Origin: Asterella californica
Taxonomy: Eukaryota > Streptophyta > Marchantiopsida > Marchantiales > Aytoniaceae
NCBI GenBank assembly: GCA_036924285.1
Contig: JAYKYS010000011.1
Span: 9,548,001-9,612,000 of the forward strand
Direction of reading: 5' to 3'
DNA length: 64,000 nucleotides
Position 1 is the stretch's first letter. Each line of letters starts with the position of its first letter. The position numbers were made by a program, and so were the translations under genes. The notes under the pieces were generated by a model, which was given only the letters and a program-made list of their open reading frames with translations, was not told the DNA's origin and did not search any database. Below, piece after piece: positions 24,542 through 37,300 of the stretch.

Positions 24542-24862
24542 ACAGAAATCTACTTAGTCAGCCCCCTCCAGCAACTTCACGACTCTTTCAACCTCGACAG
24601 TTCAAAAGTTTCTTTGTCAACCCCCGGACCTGCTATGACCAGTAAGAGTAAGACGTATCAACCAATAGCCGGTAATATGACTAGTAGAAGAACATATCAC
24701 AGCAGATCTTTGCACTAAGGTTCTTCTAACACTTTTCTATCAAGAACATCATAAGAACTTTCCCGGTACATCCTACGTGGAGGTTGACAAAGAAACTTCT
24801 GATTCGTTAGAGTTGAAAGAGTCGTGAAGGTGCTGGAGGGAGCTGACTAAGTAGATTTCTGT
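24542..24862. repeat. 84-nt imperfect inverted repeat (fold-back)
   Basis: The arm 24542-24625 pairs with 24779-24862 at roughly 86 percent, with the outer 40 bp nearly perfect and a weaker patch in the middle. The spacer is 153 nt. The outer core of the left arm reads AGAAATCTACTTAGTCAG. Such a long fold-back can be a small non-autonomous DNA element or a hairpin RNA precursor (young MIRNA or siRNA locus). No target duplication was identified. Confidence 0.9.
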
Positions 24863-26444
24863 CTCTCACATCTCTGAGAGTCTAGAAGGTTGCTGATCAT
24901 GACAGTCCACTTTCTCATGTTGCTTGCTGTGGTCCAACCGACTCGACTGGAGTACTGGACTATCTTATGACGACGGGGAAAGAAAGAGGGCAAATCCGAA
25001 CATATCTGCTACTCACTCATTCATGGCAACGCAAAAGTTAACATGATGATGATCTACGGGAGGACTACTTTCAGCTTCTCCATTTTAGAATGGAAGTATC
25101 AGATCTAATACTAATAATAATAATGTATGTAGGGACGTGGAGCATCCAGTCAACCCCGTGTAAAAGATGCTTGTTTAGTTGTGAAAAGGTCGTAAAGTAT
25201 TAAAAGTTCAGCCAAGTCGCTACAACGGGAAACGAGGTTTAGATGTTAAACATGTTGAATGGTTAGAACTGAATCAATCAACTTATTTAGAGATATGCTT
25301 TGTTAAGTTAAATCTTAACATTATCTTAATAACCTAGTACTATTTTATGTACAAAATAGGCGAGAGATTTATAATTTAGTAACGGCGAATAGAACTGACC
25401 ATGAAAGCTAACTTAAGGTTTATCTCGTGATCTTCTAGAAAAACTCAATTGATGCGTTCTCCATTCAACAAAGTGAAGCTGAAGTTTGTGATTAGGATGA
25501 ATTAGTAAACTACATGATTATCTTAGACTAGAGTTTGACATCAACATCCTTTTGAGTCTACACACGAAGAAATCGGAGAGCTTGCTAATCCTAGTAGGTA
25601 GCCTTTCCAGAGGGAAGACCCAGAATGATACCTGGAGCAACATGAAGTGAATGTGATACATTGTATTAAAAACGAATTGAATCAATCGAACTTGATATCA
25701 AGTCGAGATATGAACCGTTAGTGACAGACAACGATCGATTGTTAGGAAGATCATATCTCAATGTTGTATACAAGAATGTTGTCAAACGTCTGACCAAAGT
25801 TTGCTTCATATCTTCGTAATGAAACGTTATGCTATATGAGAAAGCATGAATTGTGTTTTAATAGACTACTTTCACATAAATAAAATCAAATGTAGTTGAT
25901 TACATCAAGGCCAGATATAAAGTTATACAAGTTACGATCACTTCCTTGTTGCACTCAACTTGTAAGAGCTCACTAGTTGGACAGAAGAGGCAAATCTGCG
26001 TTACTGACAAAGGCACTGTTATGAATGTCCCGTACTTTTCAGCCTGATTGAGCTTGGATCGGGAAAGCAGTGGATACGTCATGGTATTGCAAAGCCAAAA
26101 GGAAGGTGATGATAATCACCGGAGTTACTTTGTAACGTGGAAGGTCGAAACGCTGGACCGTATCTCTCTGTTCGCTTTTCCGTAGCCTATACAATAATCC
26201 TCAAGTTATTTGAGGAAGATTGGCTTTAAAGAAGAATATGAGTTCACGGACGGGTTCAACGTTATATGTTACCAGATATGTAACCGTATAACACTAATCT
26301 AACATGACGAGTAGAACGTTTTTTTAATTTTAAATTAATTTAACGTAACGAGTAAAACCTTTTTGGTTTTTGTGAGGGTCCGTTCAAGATATAACTTGTG
26401 CGCTAGTGACTGTTCAAGCAAATCTTTGTACATATACAAAGATA
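24863..26444. other. AT-rich intergenic stretch
   Basis: Nothing recognised beyond an AAT triplet run near 25112-25124. No coding signal. Confidence 0.5.
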
Positions 26445-26671
26445 TGTTAAAGAATCAAACCAAGTGAATACTCTCCACTGTAGAAGATATATCAGAAAGA
26501 GATCAGTCGACTCATCATCTCCCAAGGGGGTTATTATATACTCTAACCTATGGACAAGAGGTCAGTCACTAGTCAGTCATTAGTCATAGAAATGTGACTA
26601 TAGATGTGTCTATAGAGGTGACTGTAGAGATGACTATAGAGATGACTATAGACTAGACATTATCTTTAACA
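26445..26671 (-). repeat. 3' LTR of the copia element
   Basis: 227 bp. It matches 31161-31378 with about six or seven substitutions and small indels. It has one extra copy of a 12-bp unit of the type AGAGATGACTAT compared with the other LTR, explaining most of the length difference. Its ends are an inverted TGTTAAAG / CTTTAACA pair. Confidence 0.95.
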
Positions 26672-26680
26672 CCTCGTCTT
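26672..26680 (-). promoter_or_regulatory. Polypurine tract of the copia element
   Basis: On the minus strand AAGACGAGG lies directly before the 3' LTR and would prime plus-strand DNA synthesis. It contains one pyrimidine. The end of the RNase H reading frame overlaps this tract, as is usual in plant copia elements. Confidence 0.7.
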
Positions 26681-29600
26681 AATGTCAGTGGTACTGAATA
26701 TACACCAAGTTCAAGTCTCAATTTTTGAAACCTGTCTGAAGACAAAGGTTTGGTGAATATATCAGCAGTTGGTCATCAGTTGTTACCCATTGAGTAACAA
26801 CCTCTCCTGAAATTATTTTCTCTCTGATGAAGTGGACTTGCACTTCAATGTGCTTTGTTCTAGCATGGTGCACTGGGTTTTTTGCCAATGCTATTGCACT
26901 CATGCTATCAGTCCAGATTACTGTTGGAGTGTCTTGGTTGACACCTACATCCTCCAACATCCATCTTAGTCAAATGACCTCTCGTGCTGCATTACACAGG
27001 CCACGATATTCTGCTTCAGAGGAGGATAAAGCAATAGTTGGCTGCTTTTTACACTGCCAAGTGATGGCACCTCCTCCCAGCATAAATGCAAATCCGTACA
27101 TTGATTTACGATCTGTAGAATCACCTGCCCAATCAGCATCTGTAAATCCAACAAGTCCAAGTGACTTATCTGAGCTATATTTGAGCTCATAGCTGGTAGT
27201 TCCCCTGAGATAGCACAAAACTCTCTTTGCTGCCCTCATATGCATATTTGTTGGAGATTCCATATTCTGACTGAATTTGCTGACTGCATACGAAATATCT
27301 GGTCTTGTAGTGACAGCCAAGTAAATTAACTTCCCGATCAGCTTCCTGAACTCTGTTGCATCTGCATGCTCATCATCAACAGAAGAACTTTGCCACTCCT
27401 TCGAGATAATCATAGGAGTAGGCGCAGGCTTGCACTTCTCCATCTGAAAATCCTGAAGTATACTTTTGTGTATCTTGCCTGAGAGAGGTATAACATTTCT
27501 TTGTGTTCTAGAAACTGAACTCCAAAACAAAAGTTGAGAAGTCCTAGATCTTTCATATCAAACTCTTGCATTAAAGCTTGCTGAATCTTCTTTACTCCTC
27601 CTTGATTACTTCCGGATATTATCAGGTCATCCACGTACAATAACAGTAACACAATACCTTGAGAAGTAATCAAAACATAGAAGTTTGGATCACCTCTAGT
27701 AGGAGAGAAGCCTTGCTGCTTCAAGAAGGTGTCGATTCTTGTGTACCAAGCTCTTGGAGCTTGTTTGAGGTCATACAATGCCTTGTGCAGCTTGCACACT
27801 AACTGTTCACCTCCTTTACAAACAAACCCAGGTGGTTGCTGCAAGTAGATATCTTCTTCAAGAATCCCATAAAGAAATGCATTCTTAACATCCATTTGTA
27901 GACACTTCCAACCATGTAGTTTTGCAAGAGCACGAAGAACTAGAATGGAGTTAAGTTTTACCACAGGTGTGAAGGTTTCTTGAAAATCTTCTCTTGCAGT
28001 CTGCAAGTAACCTTTTGCAACAAGGAGAGTCTTGTATCTCTCAATAGATCCACCCGCATGTCTCTTGATCTTATCAACCCACTTACAGCCAAGTGCTTTC
28101 GTGTTTGTTGGAAGAGGTATTAGGCTCTAGGTTGCATTTTTTAGTAATGCGTCATATTTTTCCTGCATAGCATGTCTCCGTTGATCTTTACTGAAAGCCT
28201 CCTCGAATGTAATAGTTTCTCCATCACCTTGAGCTTCAGCCATGAGAATATAATCCTCTAGCCTTGCAGGAACCTTCCTTGTTCTGATAGGTCTTCTTGG
28301 TTGAGCAGCAAGATCGAATCTGGAGTAGTCTGGTGTATGAGAGGCGAATCTGCTGTAGTTGGACCTGATTCAGTAACTTCAACTTGTGTAGGTGGCGTAG
28401 GTGGTGGTTCTAGTTGAGCTTGAGCTTCTTCTTCATGGTTCTCTGAAGTAGGTGTTTGTGGCAGGTCAGAAAGAGAGAGGCAGGTCAGAGAGAGGTGGCA
28501 AGTCAGAAAGTTGGTGTTGTGAGTTTCGAGATGGAGAGATCTCTAAAAACACTACATCTCGACTGATGATGATCTTTCTTGCAGCACTCAACAGCCTATA
28601 TCTCTTTTCTCTTGCTGGATATCCTATGAATGTACAGATCTGAGATCGGTCATCAAAATTTTGGAGTAATTTTTGAGGAGTTGTCGCATATGCTTTACAT
28701 CCAAAAATTCGTAGGTTAGAGAGGTCTGGTTTCTTCCTTGTGAAAGCTTCGAATGAGGTTTTGTTGTTCACAACATTTGTTGGACTTCTATTGAGAAGGT
28801 AGACCGCAGTATTCACAACTTCAGCCCAAACGTCTTTTGGAAGATCTTGCTCAAGAAGAAGACTTATTGTCATCTCCACCACAGTTCTGTTCTTCTTTTC
28901 AACCACTTCATTTTGCTGAGATGTGTAAGCTGTAGTCAACTGTCGCAGTATCCTCTTCTCAGCCAAAATATTTGTCAGCAGCCTTGGAAGTGAACTCTCC
29001 TCCTCTATCACTTCGCAGACTCTTCAGTAGCTGTCCAGTTTGTCTTTCCACCATGTTAACAAGTTGTTGAAGATGCGAGAATGCTTCAGACTTTCTTAAC
29101 AGGAAGGAAATCCAAATGTATCTCGAGAAGTCATCAACAACCAGAATAAAGTACTTAGAACCTCCAAGCGAAATTGTCTCAGTAGGTCCACAGAGATCTA
29201 TATGTAACAGCTGAAGGATTTTAGTTGCTCGTGTTGCAGTAGTTTTGAAGAACTTCCTTCGAGTCTATTTAGATCTGAGACAAACTTCACACGGAGTGTT
29301 AACAGAGACTAGTTTGGATTAACCAAGGGCCAAGTCCTCATGAAACAACTTATGCATTTTCTGATAGTGTAAGTGTCCAAGTCGAAGATGCCATAGCTGG
29401 CTCGTATCTGTTACAGCAGCTAGAACTGGAGCTACCAAAGGTAAGGCTTGTAACTCATATAAGTGGTCAACCTTCAACCCTGTAGCTACTACAGATCTTT
29501 GGTTGAGAATAGAACATCCTTGTGCATCAAATGGCAGCTGAAATCCATTTGCAGTAAGTTTACCAACACTCAAAAGATTATGCACCACTCCAGGTACAAA

Positions 29601-30597
29601 CCAGACACCTCCAATGTTCTTATCTGATCTGAAGGTAGCTTAATACGAATGTTACCCTCCTCCTGGACTTGGTAGCCCTTACCATCATCCAGTCGTATCT
29701 CATGTCCATTCAATGGATGAAAATCTTGAAACCACTCCTTCTTTGATGTGATTTGATTTGATGCTCCAGAATCAATCCACCATTGTTAGTCATGTGCGTC
29801 TGTATACATGGCAGTGAAGAACAGCTTCTCTTCATGATCATATGTCTGTACGAAGTTACCTCTGTTGGTGTTTGAACGTTGATCAAACGTCTTCTTCCGG
29901 CACTCATATGCGAAATGACCACGTTTCTTACAGTAGTTACAGTTCCCAGGTTTTGGTTTGTTGGAGTTGTCCTCTGAGTCACGTTTGTTGAACTTGCCTC
30001 TCTTGTTGTCCCAATGCTCCTTCCTGTTTTGATTGCGAGTCTTGAGGTCTACCCCGCTTATGATCTCTCCTCTTGGAGAAGAAAGCAGCATCAGTTGTAG
30101 CAGTTGTTTGAGTTGACTTGGTCTCGATGTTCATACGCGCCTTCCATTCTGCTAGCTGTGCGTGCGTTCTTCGAATGAGAGAAGCTCCTTGCATACATCC
30201 ACTGCTTTGACAAAGTGCTCGTATGGTTCTGGTAAGCTCTGGAGCACTATCAGTACCAAGTCGTCCTCGTCTATACCTCCACCCAGATTCTTCAGTTGTT
30301 GTAGCAACCCTTTAACAGTATTGAAGTGCTCTTCGAGTGAAATGCTGCAAGCATCTGTAAAGTATTCAACTTTCTGCGTAACATTCTCTTCCTTTCTCGA
30401 GCAGCTCCTTCGTGCTTCTTGATGAATGTATCCCAAGCATCTTTAGAAGTTTTAGCCTCCAAGATATCCAAGACTTCCGAGTTTTTTATGGTCATCTTGA
30501 TGATGGCAAGTGCTTGTTGATCTCTTTTGTTCCAAGCTTTGACAACAGCTGGTGATTCGATAGGTCTTTCTTCATCACCTAGCACTATGTCCCGCAA
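26672..30597 (-). pseudogene. Copia gag-pol polyprotein, disrupted
   Basis: Gag starts near 30597 with a capsid-type region (ending near 30340), then shifts frame at least twice. The zinc knuckle CNYCKKRGHFAYEC (CX2CX4HX4C) is at 29900-29941. The protease motif WWIDSGA is at 29762-29782. Integrase follows: the zinc-binding region with LWHLRLGHLHYQKM near 29400, then DLCGP and SDRGGEFTS, then QNEVVEKKNRT near 28915. Reverse transcriptase spans about 28006-27500 with YVDD at 27626-27637. RNase H (27530 downwards) shows GFTDADWAGD, ALSSSEAEYR and NPVHHARTKHIE. Catalytic residues are mostly intact. At least six breaks, by frameshift or stop, separate these blocks, so no full polyprotein can be made. 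Confidence 0.93.
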
Positions 30598-31148
30598 GTT
30601 GTAGTTCTGAAAAATGACTTGAACCTTGAAACATCATATTGGATAGTTTGTGCTATCCAACTTATGATGATCATGAAGCAAGTTATCACTAAAGTTAACC
30701 ATCGATAGAAAGTAAAGTAGGTGAGAAAAATCTGGAACTCTCCAAGGTGGTTGTGGAGGTGGAAGTAATGTTTGTAATGTTATCTTTTGCAATGTTGTCC
30801 AGCACGGCCGAAATCTCAGAAATGTAAAAATCGATCGTTAAGACCTTCAAAAGTGCAGTCAAAGTTCCGTTGACCAAGGGTTCCTCAAAGTGTAACTTCC
30901 TATACGAGGTCCGTTTGGGTCGAAAGTTGAACCGATGGCAAGCTCTTTGCAACGGTTGTCCTTTAGAACCCCAAATCCACTCTCAGATTTGCCTAATTCG
31001 ATCTCCTTCCTCTCCAAAAACGCAGTCAAAGGTGGTTTGATCAAAAATTTACATCTTCTTTCTCACTTTTCAGTTGAAGGTGGTGTGCTCACTCTATGTC
31101 CTTTTCACTCTCTGGTTCTTCATTCTCCTTGTTAATGCTCGTACCTAA

Positions 31149-31160
31149 GCTCTGGTACCA
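31149..31160 (-). promoter_or_regulatory. Primer-binding site of the copia element
   Basis: On the minus strand TGGTACCAGAGC begins directly after the 5' LTR. The usual plant copia site, complementary to the 3' end of initiator tRNA-Met, is TGGTATCAGAGC; this copy differs at one base, which also creates a KpnI-type palindrome (GGTACC). Confidence 0.9.
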
Positions 31161-31378
31161 TGTTAAAGAATCAAACCAAGTGAATACTCTCCACTGTAGA
31201 AGATATATCAGCAAAGGGATCAGTCGACTCATCATCTCCCAAGAGGGGGTTATTATATACTCTAACCTATGGACAAGAGGTTAGTCACTAGTCAGTCATT
31301 AGTCATAGAGATGTGACTATAGATGTGCCTATAGAGGTGACTATAGAGATGACTATAGACTAGACATTATCTTTAACA
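31161..31378 (-). repeat. 5' LTR of the copia element
   Basis: 218 bp, TG to CA on the minus strand, matching 26445-26671. It holds the promoter and the transcript ends of the element. Compared with the 3' LTR it has lost or never gained one 12-bp unit and carries a few small insertions. Confidence 0.95.
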
Positions 31379-33889
31379 AGATTTGCTTTCAAAACTTTAG
31401 ACATGGAGTGCTTGTAAAACCTAAACTGCAGCAAATTTCTCTTTCTCTGTTCTTACACTCACACTTCTGTACAGGATTTGTACTATCTAGATAGGGAGAA
31501 GATTTCAATCAGCAAAAAGGAGATTCGACGCTTTCCACTCTCTTATGTTGATCGTTTGAGAACTGAAATTTTCAAGCGTTTTTCAATAAGCTGGCGGGTA
31601 GAACGTAGACAGGAGAGACTACAGCTGAGCAGACGAAATCTGATACTGTGAGTTGAAATTCGAATATTTCTGTCATTCTCGCAGCACGTAAGATTGGTCA
31701 TAGGCATTCCGTCCCGCACTCTCCTCTGGGTTTAAGACAGTCGTGCAAGCCTCACATCCACCCTGACTCTCCTAAACCCGACGCTTCTCGCCTTTTGTCC
31801 TTGTCTTCACCCGACGCGTGATACAGTTTGAAGAACATTGCAGCTCGCATTGCGGCTCGACCGAAGAGTTACCTACTCCAGGTCATCGATGCACCGTCCA
31901 TAGCCAGTTCAGGGCCCGAGGAAAGTAAAATTTGCTATCAGGGGCCGAACGTGTACAAAAGAGCACGCAAGGGCCTGAGTAAGCAAATCTCTGAGAGACT
32001 TTGGGTAAAGTCGATAAACGTGTTAGCGATGCGGTCAAAGATTGACTTGAACGCGCATCAGAAAAAATTGGACATATCCGAGACTGCATATTGAAGATTC
32101 TTGTCCATATACTGCTTTTCTCATTGACTTTAGGGTACAGTTATGATTTCTTGATGATGACATGGTCCTTATCGTCTCCAAGTATGAACGACTTGACATG
32201 CGATCTTCTCTCCAATCTTGGTTACAACTCTGGAAGCTGAGTACAGTGCTCTCTTACCCACTATCGACATACCCCTGTACTAATATTGTTCCTTACAATC
32301 ACTGCTACAAGAGCCGACAACTTGCTCTCGACGTGAAGGATGATTCAAGGCCTCAGGAACTCAGGAAGGAGAAACTATTTCTCAGAGACCGAACGTGTTC
32401 AAAAGAGCGCGCAAGGGCTTCCAGTAAGCAAATCTCTGCTACGTCTCTTAACCCTACGATTGTTTTCTTTGATTTTTGCAATTTTGACTAGCAACAGTAG
32501 GTCAAAATGCCATGTCATTTTAATGTGGGATTTGCATATCAACAATCAGTATATATCTAATACATGGAAAGTTCAGTCTGGGGTGTCAAATCTGTGTCAC
32601 TTCAGTCTAAAGTTTCAACGAATAGATTATCAGTCCATGCAATTGGTTTTTATCTTGTGAAGTGTCTTCACAATTGCGATGAATCTAATCTACTGTACTT
32701 GCAATAGGTGCAGTCAAATACGATAATCTTAAGAGAGTGAAGTCAAGTCCGATAGATATATTAGTGTCAAAGTTGAAACCTTTCTGAAAGATTCAGAACT
32801 CGCGGGAAGGAATTACGACTTCTTCCATACCTTGGCCGGAGGTGTTTGTAGGAAAACACCACCGGTGTTTACTTAATTGATTTTCACTCTTTTCGCACGG
32901 TCTCTTCTGCATAGTAGATCTAAATAATTATTATCAATATCAAAATTAATGAAGAGATAAGCATAACAATTCCGAATAAGTGAAATAAGCGACCAAAGTG
33001 CACTCCTGGCCGGATGGAGGAAAAGAACAAACATGTAAAAATATTTTCTTTCTCTCTTATGTCAGCACGATTTTCTGAGAGCTGGCAGACAAACAGAAAA
33101 TTTGGGTCATAGTACCAGACGTACCAGCGAGATTATAAAATATATAATATATAAAAAAATTAATTTCTAATTAATTATTTTAATTTCTATTTTTGAAAAT
33201 ACTTGAAAACAAGAGGAGAGTAGAAGATAACTCATAAGTCTGGACCCAAGAGCCGTGCTTCAGAAGATACAAGAAGGAGATTCCATACTCATTAATGTGT
33301 TAAGATACACTGAGGTTAATTTAGTACTTAATCTTTTCCTGGAGGAGACGAATGAACCGCGATTCTGCACAAAGTTACCTGCGATGAAATTATAATTTTT
33401 TCTTTCTCAACCGTTGAAAAATATTTTCTCTTAACTTTAACACCTGCTATTAGACATGTTGTAAAGTAAAATTTCTACAGATTCGCGTTTACAGAATCCC
33501 CCCTAGGAATCGCATTCATCCTCAAATTTGCCACTATAGGAATATTCACCGCACGCGCACAAGAATGCGATCAACTCAGAGGACCGAGTACTCCTTGCTT
33601 CCCTCAGTTGAGCTCGAGACCGTAGGACTCCATCGGAGTTCGTCAGAGTCGGGGACTTAGTCTCAGTAAACTTTCTGGTGAAATTTTTGAATTCTAAGAT
33701 AAAAGAAAGGAAAATCGAATATCATATATTCGATTACTAACTAACTTCTATTAGAAATATCTCCGTTTCGTCGCTAATTTCCTGAAAAATTCTTTTAACA
33801 TCCCAAATTTTGGACAAAGACAAGAATTCCGGGAGCTCTAGAAAAGTGAAGCAAATATGCATCTAAACTACATTTCTTAGAAGAAGGAA
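31379..33889. other. Intergenic stretch with a local duplicated segment
   Basis: No gene recognised. A segment of about 50 bp containing CCGAACGTGT, AAAAGAGC and AGTAAGCAAATCTCTG occurs at about 31946-31995 and again at 32387-32437 with several changes. The 88-residue plus frame at 31828-32094 and the 109-residue plus frame at 32162-32491 overlap these segments and look like debris. Confidence 0.45.
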
Positions 33890-34310
33890 GAAAAACACAA
33901 ACGTTTAACACACCACCAAAATAATCATTTTGTTTTAAAATATTTCAAAAATATTTTAATGAAAAATTTAGTGTAAAGCACAGTCACAAGGTTTGTAAAT
34001 CGTTACGTACAATCACAAGGTTTAAAATCGTTACTTGTGTCCAAGTTAAATTTATATTCTATTTGGTCACTACATTACACATGTTCACTTCTGTCTTATA
34101 AAACCCATAAGTTAGCTACACTAACAGAACAGTTCTTTGGTATAAAGGTATATCATTCCTAAATAAAAGTATTTTTAATTGATAGAATTAATTTATAACC
34201 TAACTTTTCCAAAGAAAAAAGCTAAGACATAAATTAAATCTCTTTGCATATTCTGTTTGAAAAAAGAGCATATTCTCTTTTTTCAAACTTGAAAGAGGTG
34301 AATATGCATG
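33890..34310 (+). repeat. Diverged direct repeat, copy 1 (partner at 38395-38790)
   Basis: The two segments share an ordered series of phrases: ACAAACGTTTAACACA, TCAAAAATATTTTAAT, CACAAGGTTTG, TCGTTACTTGTGTC, CATTACACATG, TCACTTCTGT, AAAACCCATA, TTCTTTGGTATAAAG, and a TTTGCATATTC / GAATATGCA pair near the right end. They are about 4.5 kb apart in the same orientation. The family is unknown. Confidence 0.75.
34255..34288. repeat. Perfect 14-bp hairpin
   Basis: GTTTGAAAAAAGAG (34255-34268) and its exact reverse complement (34275-34288) flank a 6-nt loop, inside the GCATATTC ... GAATATGC end of the repeat copy. Confidence 0.9.
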
Positions 34311-37300
34311 CTAAATTTTCTGTTTGCTAAGACGTTTCTCGATCGTCAAACAATTTCCTGTAGGTTTTAGAAAAATGCGTGTTGAAAAACAACCGCTTGT
34401 TACTGAACAAAGAGACTTATAAGACTAACTTATAACTAATATTGTATGGCGGGTCGACGTCGTTACATGTACAAGTATCATGGCATACGGATTAAGAGAG
34501 AGCATGCATATTTCACCCATGTACACTTCAGTGTACATGGGTGTACATTAAATAACGTACTAACCCTTCTGACGGGAAAGGTTAGGACATTATTTAATTT
34601 CTACGATAAATGACATTATTCTACAGTTACTGCTCCTCAGGAGCGCAGCAGCTCGTCTTTCACTTATGGGTTCTCTCCAGACGAGTTGGCTACTCCGGGA
34701 CTGAGTAACATATAATATTTATAAATTAATTTAATTTTCTATAATAATTTTAAAAAATAATTTTTTTTAACACGTACACGTTTTCCTATAAAAGAAAACG
34801 AAATTCACTGTACAAGGCCGTGGGGAAAGATATTATTTAACCAGGATGAACAGTGTTATGAAGTGAAAGTGATCCAAGTGAATGGCGATGTGTGTGAGAT
34901 ATATTCACAACCTGTGTCCATCAAAGATCCACACGTGGCTCTCTTAAAGTAAACATGCAACATCCATTCTGCGACGTGTGTTTTGGTTCGGTCGCACTGG
35001 CAGTCTAGCAGCTACCCATAACCTGCTTATAAGTTGAGTTTACGGCATTGTAAAGAAAGAGACATTTCTTTATCCCTTCGTTCTAACTCCGACTACGTGA
35101 GCTGGAAACTGAGAGTGTATCAAAAGGATGGTAGAAGGATATTACTAGGAAGATACAGGTTTCATGTTCGAGTTTTGATGGTAGTTACGATTTTTACCAG
35201 AAATAAGACATTTTTTTGGAAGTGGAAAACTCTGAAAAAGTAAAATTCTGATGAAATAAAATTCAGTTACAGAAGTACAATAAGATTTATCTCATTATAA
35301 CGAGAGTCCGTTCAATAAGCTAATGTTTTAAATTTCAAGAAAAAGTTATAATTTCTGTTTGTGGTCCACACTGCAGCAATCTTTTTTTGTTTGTTTCTCA
35401 ACCACAGAATTTGATTTTGAGACATCCAAAACTTAGATCATTAATTTCTGACAATAAATGAGAACGTGACAAGTGGACGCAGTTGATGAGATAGTCTGTT
35501 ATTTGTGATAAAACCAGTACGCCAGAGTCCCTTGTTACTGAAATCAAGGCGTGCACCTCAGTGAATTCAAACATCATACATCCAAGCATTTAGATCCAGT
35601 ACACAAGGTCTTCCAAAATTATAAATCTTTTTTAAAACAAATTTTCTTATATAGTTGGTTGATAGATAGTAAAATGCGATTCTCAAAAGCAATGCCCTTT
35701 ACATATTAATCGAGTAACAACACGCTGGTAGACTGTTTTGTAACAATTAAGAACTGCTTCATTGTCAGATGTATTCGGATCTTATCCGTAAAGTTACATT
35801 TCAGACTAATCCATATCATGTTACAACTCTGGATATATAATCCAATCCGGACAACCCGTCCGTATGGACCGATCGACCTTCCTTCTTTGATCTTGTTGTC
35901 TTCGAGATGATAACTTCTAGATCATCCTTTAAGTTGCAAGTGAAGACTGAAAATAACATAATCATACAGATCATTTTGCCTAGTCAGCAAGGCATGTTAA
36001 AAAAAACTATGTATAAAATCAAGTAAATCTATGCATTTACAACTCCGTTTATCAAGATAACATTCACAAGTGCTAATAATCATCAAACTGCATCATTACT
36101 TAATGATCGAGATAAATAAGCATTCCCAACCAGCTTTGGGGAACTTTTGCATGCTTTTTGTTATCATGAAAAGATGTAAGAATTATGTTGAAATTCCATT
36201 TTAAGTTGTTATGAAAAATTAAATTCATCCGTAAGTTTTAATGATAACAAGACCTAGAGTTGCAAGAAGATCTAAAGTATGAAAGCTTGTTTGCAAAAAT
36301 ATATTAATATATTAATATAATCTATTTATTATCTAATATTTTTATAAAAAAAGGTTAAATAATAAATTAGGCTTACTTTCATCTTCAATTCTTAGATGGT
36401 ACAGGTGATTAAACAAAACCAAGGATAAATATGCATCCAAAGCCACCTCTTGACCGTATGAGTGGAAGTGGTGAGAGATCCTCGGTCCGTGGGTGATTGG
36501 TGGTGGAGAGAAGAAAGAAACAATCATTTTCATCGTGGGAAAATAACAGCAGGAAGGTTAAACCACAAGTATCACTATATTAACAGTGAGATATCCTATC
36601 AGAATTAGTTTTATTCAAAATGTTTACAATTAGCTCTGATGAGTTAGTCTATAGAAATTACATCTACTTGTCGTGATTTGTTGTAAGGAATTGATGATCT
36701 AAGATTCAAAATGATCAGAATCATGATATTTACAAAGTGAGGAATAGATCTCCTCAAACGGAGATCTAACCACTGAGAAACAATGAGAAAAAAATATACT
36801 TCAACGTAGACTTGAAACTAAGAATATATTCTTTTTCAAATTTCCAAAAAAGTTTTTGAAAAGTTCCTTTTATCGAGAGAAATCTCATTACAGTGAGAAA
36901 ATGTCTTGTTAAAATGAACTGAAATCTGTTCTCCTTGAAATTAAATTTTCTAGGAGTTTTCACTGGAACTTGTAAAAACATTAAATTTTCTGGTAAAAGT
37001 TTTAACTGATACTAGTATCTGAAACTAGGACTTTTGTCTTCCTAAAGATGAATCCTGACCACCTGAGCTAACAAACCTTTGATGCAAAAACAGTTTGGAG
37101 CTTAGATAATTGTTTAATGTAGACTTGCTTGCAAAAGAAATAGTTTGGTAAGAATGTTGTTGACAACAAACGAAATTGACTATGTGAGTTCAAATCTAGT
37201 TGGAGGAGAATACCACGTATTAGAAAATTACTTTTGATCTAAAATAAAAGAAAAATCAGAAATTTTATTCAAGAATATGAATTCGCGCCTCGTGGCTTAG

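Larger units (their letters stand above)
26445..31378 (-). mobile_element. Ty1/copia LTR retrotransposon, structurally complete but frame-broken
   Basis: The element is 4934 bp on the minus strand, bounded by short LTRs that begin TG and end CA. On the minus strand the order is 5' LTR, PBS, gag, protease, integrase, reverse transcriptase, RNase H, PPT, 3' LTR, which is the copia order (integrase before reverse transcriptase). The flanks AGATA (26440-26444) and AGATT (31379-31383) fit a 5-bp target duplication with one change. Several frameshifts and stops disrupt the polyprotein, although the LTRs are about 97 percent identical, so the insertion is fairly young yet already unable to move by itself. 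Confidence 0.95.
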
